Shown here: positions 34,459 through 42,463 of the stretch, one piece after another
How positions within the stretch are numbered: position 1 is the first letter of the stretch
Layout: every line of letters begins with the position of its first letter
Assembly (NCBI GenBank): GCA_041391965.1
Contig: JAWKMZ010000002.1
Span: 372,001 to 436,000 of the forward strand
Reading direction: 5' to 3'
Source: JAWKMZ01 sp041391965
GTDB taxonomy: Bacteria > Bacteroidota > Bacteroidia > Flavobacteriales > Flavobacteriaceae
Length of the DNA stretch: 64,000 nucleotides
Program-made: the position numbers and the translations under genes
The notes under the pieces: model-generated
The model's database searches: none
Told to the model about the DNA's origin: nothing
The model's input: the letters and a program-made list of their open reading frames with translations, nothing else

Positions 34459-35472
34459 ATGAGTAACATAAACCAAGAGCTGCAAAAACGAATTCTCGTC
34501 CTCGATGGTGCCATGGGAACCATGCTACAAGCCTATAAATTTACGGAAGCGGATTATCGTGGTGAACGCTTTAAAGACTATCCTTCACCACTAAAAGGAA
34601 ATAACGATTTACTATCCATTACGCAGCCAAAAGCTATTGCTGAAGTTCATAGAAAGTATTTTGAAGCAGGCGCAGATATTGTGGAAACCAATACCTTTTC
34701 TGGAACTTCCATTGCCATGGCAGATTACCATATGGAGCATTTGGTGTACGAACTGAATTATGAATCGGCTAAAATTGCTAAGCAAGTTGCTGAAGAATTT
34801 ACCAAAGCAAATCCTAATAAACCACGTTTTGTTGCAGGAAGTATTGGACCAACAAACAAAACAGCGAGTTTGTCACCAGATGTAAACAGACCAGAATATC
34901 GTGCCATTACCTTTGAAGAATTACGTATCGCTTATAAAGAACAAGTAGAATCCTTGATTGATGGAGGCGTCGATGTCCTTTTAGTTGAAACTATTTTTGA
35001 TACGCTTAACGCCAAAGCTGCACTTTTTGCTATTGAAGAAGTTAAAGAAGAACGAAACATTGATATTCCTATCATGGTGTCAGGAACCATAACTGATGCT
35101 TCTGGAAGAACCTTGTCTGGACAAACCGTTGAAGCCTTTTTAACTTCTATTTCGCACATACCTTTGTTGAGTGTTGGGTTTAATTGCGCTTTGGGAGCCG
35201 AACAGTTAAAACCTTACTTACAACGTTTGGCAAAAGCAACAGAGTTTTATACATCTGCTCATCCCAACGCTGGTTTACCAAATGCTTTTGGCGAATATGG
35301 CCAAACTCCAAAACAGATGCAACAATTTATTGAAGCGTATCTTCAAGATGGACTCATAAATATTATTGGTGGTTGCTGTGGTACAACTCCAGAACATATA
35401 AAAGCCATTGCTGAAGTCGCTAAAAATTACAAACCAAGAACTGTTAGTTCGAACACAGTCGAGAACTATTAA
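34459..35472 (+). CDS. metH: Methionine synthase, homocysteine-binding domain subunit (MetH N-part)
   Basis: 337 residues, equivalent to the first module of cobalamin-dependent MetH: LDGAMGTMLQAYKF at the start, ETNTFSGTSIAMADY, FVAGSIGPTNKTASLSPDVN, and the zinc-binding cysteines in GFNCALGAEQ and IIGGCCGTTPEHIKAIAE. It binds and activates homocysteine. The folate, cap, B12 and reactivation modules are in the next gene, which is in the same reading frame after one TAA and one AAA codon. The last ~11 residues (RTVSSNTVENY) are encoded by a palindromic repeat. Confidence 0.95.
   Translation: MSNINQELQKRILVLDGAMGTMLQAYKFTEADYRGERFKDYPSPLKGNNDLLSITQPKAIAEVHRKYFEAGADIVETNTFSGTSIAMADYHMEHLVYELNYESAKIAKQVAEEFTKANPNKPRFVAGSIGPTNKTASLSPDVNRPEYRAITFEELRIAYKEQVESLIDGGVDVLLVETIFDTLNAKAALFAIEEVKEERNIDIPIMVSGTITDASGRTLSGQTVEAFLTSISHIPLLSVGFNCALGAEQLKPYLQRLAKATEFYTSAHPNAGLPNAFGEYGQTPKQMQQFIEAYLQDGLINIIGGCCGTTPEHIKAIAEVAKNYKPRTVSSNTVENY
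35445..35468. repeat. Palindromic repeat, family A, copy 2 (3' end of metH N-part)
   Basis: TAGTTCGAACACAGTCGAG then AACTA. It has the same 24-bp layout as copy 1, and the outermost C-G pair is replaced by T-A, a compensated change. It overlaps the final codons of the upstream gene and ends just before its stop. Confidence 0.72.
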
Positions 35473-35475
35473 AAA

Positions 35476-38181
35476 ATGCAAGAAATTAAAAAAAGACATT
35501 TAAAACTTTCAGGACTGGAACCACTTGTGGTCACTCCAGAAAGTAATTTTATTAATGTTGGTGAGCGTACTAATGTGACAGGTTCAAGAAAATTTTTACG
35601 ATTAATTAAAGAAGAAAAATTTACAGAAGCCTTGGATGTTGCAAGGCATCAAGTAGAAGGAGGTGCTCAAATATTGGATGTCAATATGGATGAAGGCATG
35701 TTGGATGGTAAATTAGCTATGACCACCTTTTTAAACCTCATTGCTTCCGAACCTGATATTGCGCGAATCCCAATTATGATTGATAGTTCCAAATGGGACA
35801 TCATCGAAGCTGGTTTACAAGTTGTACAAGGGAAGTGCGTCGTGAATTCCATTAGTTTAAAAGAAGGTGAAACAGAATTTATTCGTCAAGCAAAATTAGT
35901 CAAACGTTATGGAGCAGCAGTCATCGTCATGGCTTTTGATGAATATGGACAAGCAGACACTTTGGATAGACGCATCGAAATCTGTAAACGGTCTTATAAT
36001 ATTTTGGTGAACAAAGTTCACTTTCCACCTCAAGACATCATTTTCGATCCAAACATCTTTCCAGTAGCCACAGGAATGGACGAGCATCGCTTAAATGCTT
36101 TGGATTTTTTTAAAGCCACCAAATGGATTCGTGAAAATCTTCCTTTTGCAAATGTGTCAGGAGGTGTGAGCAATGTGTCCTTTTCGTTTAGAGGTAATGA
36201 TGTGGTTCGCGAAGCCATTAATGCAGCGTTTTTATATCATGCCATTCAGCATGGTATGACTTTAGGAATCGTGAACCCAGCCATGTTGGAAGTTTATGAT
36301 GAAATTGATAAAGCACTTTTAGAGCGTGTGGAAGATGTGTTGTTTGACAGACGTGATGATGCCACTGAAAGACTGTTGGATTTTGCCGAAACTGTAAAAG
36401 ACCAGAAACGAGAAAGTGCTGAACAGATTTTAGAATGGCGAAATGATGCGCTTCAGGACAGAATCACACATGCTTTGGTAAAAGGTATCGACACTTTTAT
36501 TATTGAAGATGTTGAAGAAGCACGTTTGTCTGTTTCAAAACCAATCGAAGTCATCGAAGGTCATTTAATGATTGGTATGAATGTGGTTGGAGACCTTTTT
36601 GGTAGTGGAAAAATGTTCTTACCACAAGTAGTCAAATCGGCTCGTGTGATGAAAAAAGCGGTCGCTTATTTGCAACCCTTTATTGAAGCTGAAAAGGATG
36701 GAAAGGCTTCTTCGGCAGGCAAAATTTTAATGGCAACTGTAAAAGGTGATGTGCATGATATTGGCAAAAATATAGTGAGTGTGGTTTTGGGTTGTAATAA
36801 TTACGAAATCGTCGATTTAGGCGTTATGGTGCCTCCAGAAAAAATCATTGAAACTGCCATAAAAGAAAATGTAGATATTATTGGTTTAAGTGGTTTGATT
36901 ACGCCTTCATTGGATGAAATGGCTTTTGTTTCGAAAGAAATGGAAAAGAAAAATTTAAACATTCCATTGATTATTGGTGGTGCAACCACTTCCAGAGCAC
37001 ACACCTCAGTTAAAATCGCTCCAAATTACAGCAATACTGTGGTTCATATTAATGATGCGTCCAGAGCAGTGACTGTTGTTGGGAATTTGCTTCAAAAAGA
37101 CAATAAAGTTTTTAAAGAGCAGATTAGAGAAGAGTATGATAAATTTCGTGAGCAGTTTTTAAAACGAGGAAAAAAGAAAGAATTCCTATCCATTGAAGAC
37201 GCACGAAAAAACAAATTCAAAATCGATTGGAAAACTGCTGAAATAGTAAAGCCTAAGCAGTTGGGAGTTCATATTTTAGATAATTTCGATTTAAAAACAT
37301 TGGAAGATTATATCGATTGGTCTCCATTTTTCAGAAGTTGGGATTTGCATGGTAAATATCCTGAAATTCTAAGTGATGATTTGGTTGGTAAACAAGCGTC
37401 AGAGTTATTTAAAGATGCTCAAGAATTACTAAAACGAATCGTTAATGAGAAATTGTTGAAAGCCAAAGCCGTTTTTGGTCTGTTTCCAGTTAATACTGTA
37501 AATGATGATGATATCGAAGTTTATGCAAATGATTTGTCACCTCGAGCGCAGTCGAGAGGTCATAATGAAACTATTAACTTTCTAACCCTTCGTCAACAAT
37601 CCAAAAAAGCAATAGGCAAACCCAACATCGCTTTGGCCGATTTTATTGCACCAAAAGAAACAGGAATCCAGGACTATGTAGGTTGTTTTTGTGTGTCCAC
37701 AGGTTTTGGAACAGAACAACTTGTTAAAGAATTTGAAGCAAATCATGATGATTATAATGCCATTATGATAAAAGCCTTAGCAGACCGTTTAGCCGAAGCC
37801 TTTGCAGAATATTTACATAAAGAAGTACGAACAAATCATTGGAGCTATGCATCAAATGAAAATTTAACAAACGAAGAATTAATAAAAGAAAATTATAAAG
37901 GGATTAGACCAGCTCCAGGATATCCAGCTTGTCCAGACCATTTAGAGAAAAAAACCATTTGGAAGTTGTTAAAGGTATATGAAAATATTGGTGTAGAATT
38001 AACCGATAGTTTGGCTATGTGGCCAGCAGCAAGCGTTTCTGGTTACTATTTTGGAAACCCTGAAGCAAGATATTTTGGATTGGGAAAAATAAAAGAAGAC
38101 CAAGTAAAAGATTATGCCAAACGTAGAGGTATTAGCAATGAAGAAGCCGAAAAATGGTTAAGCCCTAATTTAGCAGAATAG
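35476..38181 (+). CDS. metH: Methionine synthase, folate/cobalamin/reactivation subunit (MetH C-part)
   Basis: 901 residues. Methyltetrahydrofolate-binding module (about 20-290: FINVGERTNVTGSRKFLRLI, QILDVNMDEGMLDG, GGVSNVSFSFRG); cap domain (about 300-400); B12-binding module (about 410-560) with the cobalt-ligand motif DVHDIGKNIVSVVLG; and a C-terminal SAM-binding reactivation domain (about 580-901) ending with RPAPGYPACPDH and ASVSGYYFGNPEARYFG. With the preceding gene it makes a complete MetH. Around residue 688 a short segment (LSPRAQSRG) is encoded by an in-frame palindromic repeat. Confidence 0.96.
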   Translation: MQEIKKRHLKLSGLEPLVVTPESNFINVGERTNVTGSRKFLRLIKEEKFTEALDVARHQVEGGAQILDVNMDEGMLDGKLAMTTFLNLIASEPDIARIPIMIDSSKWDIIEAGLQVVQGKCVVNSISLKEGETEFIRQAKLVKRYGAAVIVMAFDEYGQADTLDRRIEICKRSYNILVNKVHFPPQDIIFDPNIFPVATGMDEHRLNALDFFKATKWIRENLPFANVSGGVSNVSFSFRGNDVVREAINAAFLYHAIQHGMTLGIVNPAMLEVYDEIDKALLERVEDVLFDRRDDATERLLDFAETVKDQKRESAEQILEWRNDALQDRITHALVKGIDTFIIEDVEEARLSVSKPIEVIEGHLMIGMNVVGDLFGSGKMFLPQVVKSARVMKKAVAYLQPFIEAEKDGKASSAGKILMATVKGDVHDIGKNIVSVVLGCNNYEIVDLGVMVPPEKIIETAIKENVDIIGLSGLITPSLDEMAFVSKEMEKKNLNIPLIIGGATTSRAHTSVKIAPNYSNTVVHINDASRAVTVVGNLLQKDNKVFKEQIREEYDKFREQFLKRGKKKEFLSIEDARKNKFKIDWKTAEIVKPKQLGVHILDNFDLKTLEDYIDWSPFFRSWDLHGKYPEILSDDLVGKQASELFKDAQELLKRIVNEKLLKAKAVFGLFPVNTVNDDDIEVYANDLSPRAQSRGHNETINFLTLRQQSKKAIGKPNIALADFIAPKETGIQDYVGCFCVSTGFGTEQLVKEFEANHDDYNAIMIKALADRLAEAFAEYLHKEVRTNHWSYASNENLTNEELIKENYKGIRPAPGYPACPDHLEKKTIWKLLKVYENIGVELTDSLAMWPAASVSGYYFGNPEARYFGLGKIKEDQVKDYAKRRGISNEEAEKWLSPNLAE
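37539..37560. repeat. Palindromic repeat, family A, copy 3, in frame inside metH
   Basis: ACCTCGAGCGCAGTCGAGAG then GT: arms ACCTC/GAGGT around the same TCGAG-x5-TCGAG core as copies 1 and 2. It encodes part of DLSPRAQSRGH between IEVYAND and INFLTLRQQ, a spot where E. coli MetH appears several residues shorter. Confidence 0.78.
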
Positions 38182-38186
38182 TTGTC

Positions 38187-38255
38187 ATTCCTGCGCAGGC
38201 AGGAATCCACTTTGAATAGAATTAGTAATTAAAAAGATTCCCACTTTCGTGGGAA
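38187..38255. repeat. Two-hairpin palindromic repeat, family B
   Basis: ATTCCTGC (38187-38194) pairs with GCAGGAAT (38199-38206), and 31 bp later TTCCCAC (38238-38244) pairs with GTGGGAA (38249-38255) around TTTC. Both halves look like mobile-type intergenic palindromes common in this family of bacteria. The pair fills the gap between metH and metF and ends 5 bp before the metF ATG. Confidence 0.72.
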
Positions 38256-38260
38256 ATACT

Positions 38261-39217
38261 ATGAAAGTAACCGAACACATAAAAAAAGCCAACGGAAACA
38301 CACAGTTTTCATTCGAGATTTTACCACCTTTAAAAGGACAAAACGTACAATCCATTTTCGATAATATCGACCCTTTAATGGAGTTCAATCCACCTTTTAT
38401 TGATGTCACTTACCATCGTGAAGAATATGTGTATAAGGAATTGGAAAACGGATTGCTAAAAAAGCAAGTGGTCAAAAAACGTCCAGGAACCGTTGGTATT
38501 TGTGCAGCTATTCAAAATAAATATCAGGTGGATGCCATTCCTCATATATTATGTGGTGGCTTTACTAAAGAAGATACAGAAAATTTCTTGATTGATTTGG
38601 ATTTTCTTGGCATCAACAACGTCATGGCTTTAAGAGGTGATGCTGTAAAAAGTGAAACCTATTTTAAACCAGAACGTGAAGGTCATGCTTATGCAAGTGA
38701 GTTGGTTGCTCAAGTTCAGAACTTAAATAAAGGGAATTATTTGGATGAGGAACTGCAAAATTCATCCTGTACCAATTTTTGTGTTGGAGTCGCTGCTTAC
38801 CCAGAAAAGCACATGGAAGCTCCAAGTTTGGATAGCGACATTCATTTCCTAAAAAAGAAAATAAAAAATGGCGCAGAGTACATCGTGACTCAGATGTTTT
38901 TTGATAATCAAAAGTATTTTGATTTTGTAGAAAAATGCCGAAAAGAAGGTATTAAAGTTCCAATTATTCCAGGACTAAAACCCATTGCCACAAAGAAGCA
39001 ACTCAATTTAATTCCGCATCGTTTTCATGTCGATTTGCCTGAAGATTTGATTATTGAAATCATCAAATGTAAAGACAATGCACAAGTAAAACAGGTAGGC
39101 ATTGAGTGGTGCATTGAGCAATCTAAAGCACTCAAAAAAGCAGGCATTCCTGTGTTACATTACTATTCCATGGGAAAGAGTGATAACATTAAAGCTATTG
39201 CCTCTAAAGTATTTTAA
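38261..39217 (+). CDS. metF: Methylenetetrahydrofolate reductase
   Basis: 318 residues. Makes 5-methyltetrahydrofolate for MetH. Signatures are FSFEILPPLKGQNVQSIFDN, FIDVTYHREEYVYKE, PHILCGGFTKEDTENFLIDL, NNVMALRGDAVKSE, GVAAYPEKHMEAPS and VTQMFFDNQKYFDFVEKC. I take the ATG at 38261; a GTG at 38249 in the same frame lies within the hairpin of a palindromic repeat. Last gene of the SAM-I-controlled operon. Confidence 0.96.
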   Translation: MKVTEHIKKANGNTQFSFEILPPLKGQNVQSIFDNIDPLMEFNPPFIDVTYHREEYVYKELENGLLKKQVVKKRPGTVGICAAIQNKYQVDAIPHILCGGFTKEDTENFLIDLDFLGINNVMALRGDAVKSETYFKPEREGHAYASELVAQVQNLNKGNYLDEELQNSSCTNFCVGVAAYPEKHMEAPSLDSDIHFLKKKIKNGAEYIVTQMFFDNQKYFDFVEKCRKEGIKVPIIPGLKPIATKKQLNLIPHRFHVDLPEDLIIEIIKCKDNAQVKQVGIEWCIEQSKALKKAGIPVLHYYSMGKSDNIKAIASKVF

Positions 39218-39261
39218 CAAAAACGACCTTCATTCACTAAAAATTATAAGGAATAAAGCCC

Positions 39262-39269
39262 TATTTTTG
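39262..39269 (+). promoter_or_regulatory. -7 promoter element for the aminotransferase gene
   Basis: TATTTTTG is an exact TAnnTTTG match 27 bp before the ATG at 39297. It shows that this gene can be transcribed separately from the met operon. Confidence 0.5.
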
Positions 39270-39296
39270 CACCACTCTAACGTTGTAGATAAACAT

Positions 39297-40556
39297 ATGA
39301 AAACATCAAAATTAGCTGAAGGACTAAAAGGATCTGAAATTATTAAAATTGCTGGAGAAGTCAATGCTTTAAAAGCAAAAGGTGAACTTATTTATAACCA
39401 AACTATAGGTGATTTTGATCCTCATATTTTCCCAGTTCCTGAAGAACTCAAACAAGCTATTGTTGAGGCATATCATAATAATCAAACCAATTATCCTGCT
39501 GCAAATGGTATGGAACCTTTGCGAAAAAACGTTTCTAACTATCTTAACTCGCATTTAGGTTTAGACTATTCAGAAAATGAAATTTTGATTTCAGGTGGTG
39601 CTCGTCCTTTAATTTATGCTATTTATCAAAGTATTTTAGATATTGATGACACGGTTTTGTATCCTGTGCCTTCTTGGAATAATGATGCTTATACTTACCT
39701 GTCAAGAAATAAAGCTGTGGTTTTAGAAACTTTGGCTGAAGACAAGTTTATGCCTACTGCCAAAGCCATCAAACCACATATTGAAAGTGTCAATTTGATT
39801 GCCTTATGCTCGCCTTTAAACCCGACAGGAACCACGTTTGATAAGCAAACGTTGTTAGAAATTTCGGAATTAGTGGTTCAAGAAAACAACCGAAGAGCGA
39901 CTCAAAACATAAAGCCTTTGTACGTGTTGTACGATCAAATTTATTGGCAATTAACCTATGGAAAGACAGTGCATCACAATCCGGTTGAATTAGTTCCTGA
40001 AATGCGAGAGTACACCATTTTTGTCGATGGAATTTCTAAAGCGTTTGCGTCAACAGGTGTTCGTGTTGGTTGGTCTTTTGGACCTGCAAATGTGATTAAT
40101 AAAATGAAAGCTTTATTGAGTCATATTGGTGCTTGGGCTCCAAAAGCAGAACAAATGGCAACGGCTGAATATTTGCAGCAAGCTGAAGCGGTTGAGCAGT
40201 ATTTAAACCATATAAAAACTGAATTACATCAACGTTTGGTTGCTTTTTATGATGGCTTTTTAAACTTAAAATCGAAAGGATTTTCTGTTCATGCCATTCA
40301 GCCTGAAGCGGCTTTGTATTTAACCGTTCAGTTTGATTTAATTGGAAAAACAACTGCTGATGGTCAACAACTTGACACAATACAAAAGGTAACAAGTTAT
40401 TTATTGAAAGAAGCCAAATTAGCTATTGTGCCTTTTTATGCCTTTGGAACATCAACAGATTCTAATTGGTTCAGACTTTCAGTTGGAACTGCCAAAAAAG
40501 AAGACATTTCGACCATTTTTGAATTGCTTGAAGCAGCATTGACCAAATTAAAATGA
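39297..40556 (+). CDS. Pyridoxal-phosphate aminotransferase, class I/II
   Basis: 419 residues from the ATG at 39297. The frame stays open upstream into metF, but the promoter element at 39262 argues for this start. Fold type I features are GDFDPHIFPVPEEL, NYPAANGMEPLRKNVSNYLN, SGGARPLIYAIYQSIL, SPLNPTGTTFDKQ, the Tyr/Asp stretch VLYDQIYWQLTYG, and the Schiff-base lysine in DGISKAFASTGVRVGWSFGP. The amino-acid substrate is not evident. Adjacency to methionine genes could mean a methionine- or aspartate-related transamination, but this is only context. Confidence 0.88.
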   Translation: MKTSKLAEGLKGSEIIKIAGEVNALKAKGELIYNQTIGDFDPHIFPVPEELKQAIVEAYHNNQTNYPAANGMEPLRKNVSNYLNSHLGLDYSENEILISGGARPLIYAIYQSILDIDDTVLYPVPSWNNDAYTYLSRNKAVVLETLAEDKFMPTAKAIKPHIESVNLIALCSPLNPTGTTFDKQTLLEISELVVQENNRRATQNIKPLYVLYDQIYWQLTYGKTVHHNPVELVPEMREYTIFVDGISKAFASTGVRVGWSFGPANVINKMKALLSHIGAWAPKAEQMATAEYLQQAEAVEQYLNHIKTELHQRLVAFYDGFLNLKSKGFSVHAIQPEAALYLTVQFDLIGKTTADGQQLDTIQKVTSYLLKEAKLAIVPFYAFGTSTDSNWFRLSVGTAKKEDISTIFELLEAALTKLK

Positions 40557-40597
40557 TAATTTAAGGTGTCAATTTAATTTCATCTTAATTATTCTTT

Positions 40598-40605
40598 TAC
40601 TTTTG
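40598..40605 (+). promoter_or_regulatory. -7 promoter element for the PagL-like gene
   Basis: TACTTTTG matches TAnnTTTG exactly, 17 bp before the ATG at 40623. No TTTG sits at the -33 distance. Confidence 0.45.
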
Positions 40606-40622
40606 TTTGATACAATTTTTTA

Positions 40623-41717
40623 ATGAAGCCCTTCATAACTTGTGTTTTAATTTTAGCTGTGAGTTTGTCTTTTTCACAAGAAGATAAAAACATACCTACC
40701 TTAGAAACAAATTACTTTTACGGAACTATTTTAGAACACAATCCAGACATTGCTCATTTAATAACCAATCATCCAACGGGGTTTATATTAAGTTATAACA
40801 AAAAAACGTACGGTTTTAATGCTTGGGAAAGTCGCTATAACTATCCAGATTGGGGATTTTCGTTTATTTATCAAGATTTAAAAAACCAATATTTGGGCGA
40901 AAATTATAGTCTGTATGCACATTATAATTTTTACTTTTTTAAGCGCAACCTCATGTTTAGAATTGGGCAAGGTTTGGCATACGCTTCTAACCCTTATGAC
41001 AAAGTCAAAAACTTTAGAAATAATGCCTATGGTTCTGACATTTTGAGTACTACCTATGTGATGTTCAACTATAAAAAAGAAGCTATTTTTAAAGGATTTG
41101 GATTGCAAGCAGGTGTTTCTATCATTCATTATTCTAATGCTAATTTTAGAGCGCCAAACAACTCAACAAACACATTTGCGTTTAATGTTGGTGCCAATTA
41201 TATGTTGGATTATGACAAGCAACCAGATTATATTCCTTCTACTGAAGACAGAAAATTTACTGAAAAAATTAAGTACAATGTCGTCTTTAGAAGTGGAATT
41301 AACGAAAGTGATATTGTAGATTCTGGTCAATATCCATTTTATATTGTTTCGGCTTATGCAGATAAACGGTTGAACCGAAAAAGTGCTGTGCAAGTTGGTG
41401 CAGATGTGTTTGTGTCTAAGTTTTTAAAAGAATTAATTTATTTTTATTCGGTTGCTTATCCTGAACGTAATATTGATGCAGATACTGATTATAAACGTGT
41501 TGGTATTTTTGTTGGGCACGAATTGTTTATCAATAAAATGTCATTCATTACGCAATTGGGTTATTATGTGTATTATCCATACGATTTTGAAGGTAGAGTT
41601 TATAATAGAATAGGATTGAAGCGTTATTTTGGAGACAAGTATTTTGGAGCAATTACGCTAAAATCGCATGGAGCAAAAGCCGAAGCAGTTGAATTTGGAG
41701 TAGGTGTCAGACTATGA
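40623..41717 (+). CDS. PagL-like lipid A 3-O-deacylase (acyloxyacyl hydrolase)
   Basis: 364 residues, signal peptide ending LAVSLSFSQ, then a beta-barrel pattern. The block GFGLQAGVSIIHYSNANFRA resembles the PagL active site (His and Ser in H-x-S-N), and it is followed by PNNSTNTFAFNVGANYML. PagL-type outer-membrane enzymes remove an acyl chain from lipid A. The protein is longer than the ~150-residue proteobacterial PagL, with an extra N-terminal region and C-terminal strands, as is usual in Bacteroidota versions. Its stop overlaps the next start (ATGA), indicating translational coupling. Confidence 0.78.
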   Translation: MKPFITCVLILAVSLSFSQEDKNIPTLETNYFYGTILEHNPDIAHLITNHPTGFILSYNKKTYGFNAWESRYNYPDWGFSFIYQDLKNQYLGENYSLYAHYNFYFFKRNLMFRIGQGLAYASNPYDKVKNFRNNAYGSDILSTTYVMFNYKKEAIFKGFGLQAGVSIIHYSNANFRAPNNSTNTFAFNVGANYMLDYDKQPDYIPSTEDRKFTEKIKYNVVFRSGINESDIVDSGQYPFYIVSAYADKRLNRKSAVQVGADVFVSKFLKELIYFYSVAYPERNIDADTDYKRVGIFVGHELFINKMSFITQLGYYVYYPYDFEGRVYNRIGLKRYFGDKYFGAITLKSHGAKAEAVEFGVGVRL

Positions 41718-42463
41718 AAAAAGTAGGTTACATATTAATTTGTGTGTTGTTTTTTGCTTGCAATGGCGAGAATGTACCTGACTGTTTTCAAAATGCAGGC
41801 AATTTAATACAAAAAGATTTTGAGGTTGAAACCTTTACTAAAGTGACTGTTTTTGAACGTGTGCAACTTATCATTACTGATGCGCCAACCCAAAAAGTAA
41901 CCGTTCAGACTGGTGAATATTTAATGAATGATATTGATGTAAAAGTTGAAGATGGACGCCTTATTTTAAAAAATAATAATGCTTGTAATTTAACCAGAAA
42001 CTATGGCATTACAAAAGTGTTTGTGAGTGCTCCAAATTTGGTTGAAATCAGAAATTCATCAGGTTTAGAAGTACAAAGTAATGGTGTTTTAAATTATAAT
42101 TCATTGACTTTATATTCTGAAGATTTTAATGCAGAAAATGCGTTTCATACAGATGGCGATTTTAATTTGGAAGTTAATTGCGAAACCTTAAAAACAGTTA
42201 TAAACAACATTTCACACCTCTTTTTAAAAGGCAATGTTACCAATTTGACCATTGGTTTTTACGCAGGCGATTCGCGTTTTGAAGGTGCCAATTTAATAGC
42301 TCAAAACATCACTATTTTTCAGCGCAGTAGTAATGATATGATTGTTAATCCGCAACTGTCATTAAAAGGCGAAATACGCAGTACAGGAGACGTCATTTCA
42401 CTAAATCATCCTCCAGTTGTTGATGTTCAAACGTATTATACAGGACAGCTTATTTTTCAATAG
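41714..42463 (+). CDS. DUF2807 (putative auto-transporter adhesin head) lipoprotein
   Basis: 249 residues. A lipoprotein signal with lipobox (ILICVLFFAC, Cys at about residue 16) is followed by a beta-helix-like DUF2807 region: VETFTKVTVFERVQLIITDA, VKVEDGRLILKNNN, ITKVFVSAPNLVEIRNSSGL and repeated G/N-containing turns. It is probably an outer-membrane or periplasmic lipoprotein of unknown role. Its 3' end overlaps the convergent gldA gene by 14 bp. Confidence 0.82.
   Translation: MKKVGYILICVLFFACNGENVPDCFQNAGNLIQKDFEVETFTKVTVFERVQLIITDAPTQKVTVQTGEYLMNDIDVKVEDGRLILKNNNACNLTRNYGITKVFVSAPNLVEIRNSSGLEVQSNGVLNYNSLTLYSEDFNAENAFHTDGDFNLEVNCETLKTVINNISHLFLKGNVTNLTIGFYAGDSRFEGANLIAQNITIFQRSSNDMIVNPQLSLKGEIRSTGDVISLNHPPVVDVQTYYTGQLIFQ

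Noticed and set aside
39102..39296. Long N-terminal extension of the aminotransferase overlapping metF
   Set aside because: Those codons are metF in another frame, and a promoter element at 39262 plus a normal family N-terminus support the ATG at 39297.
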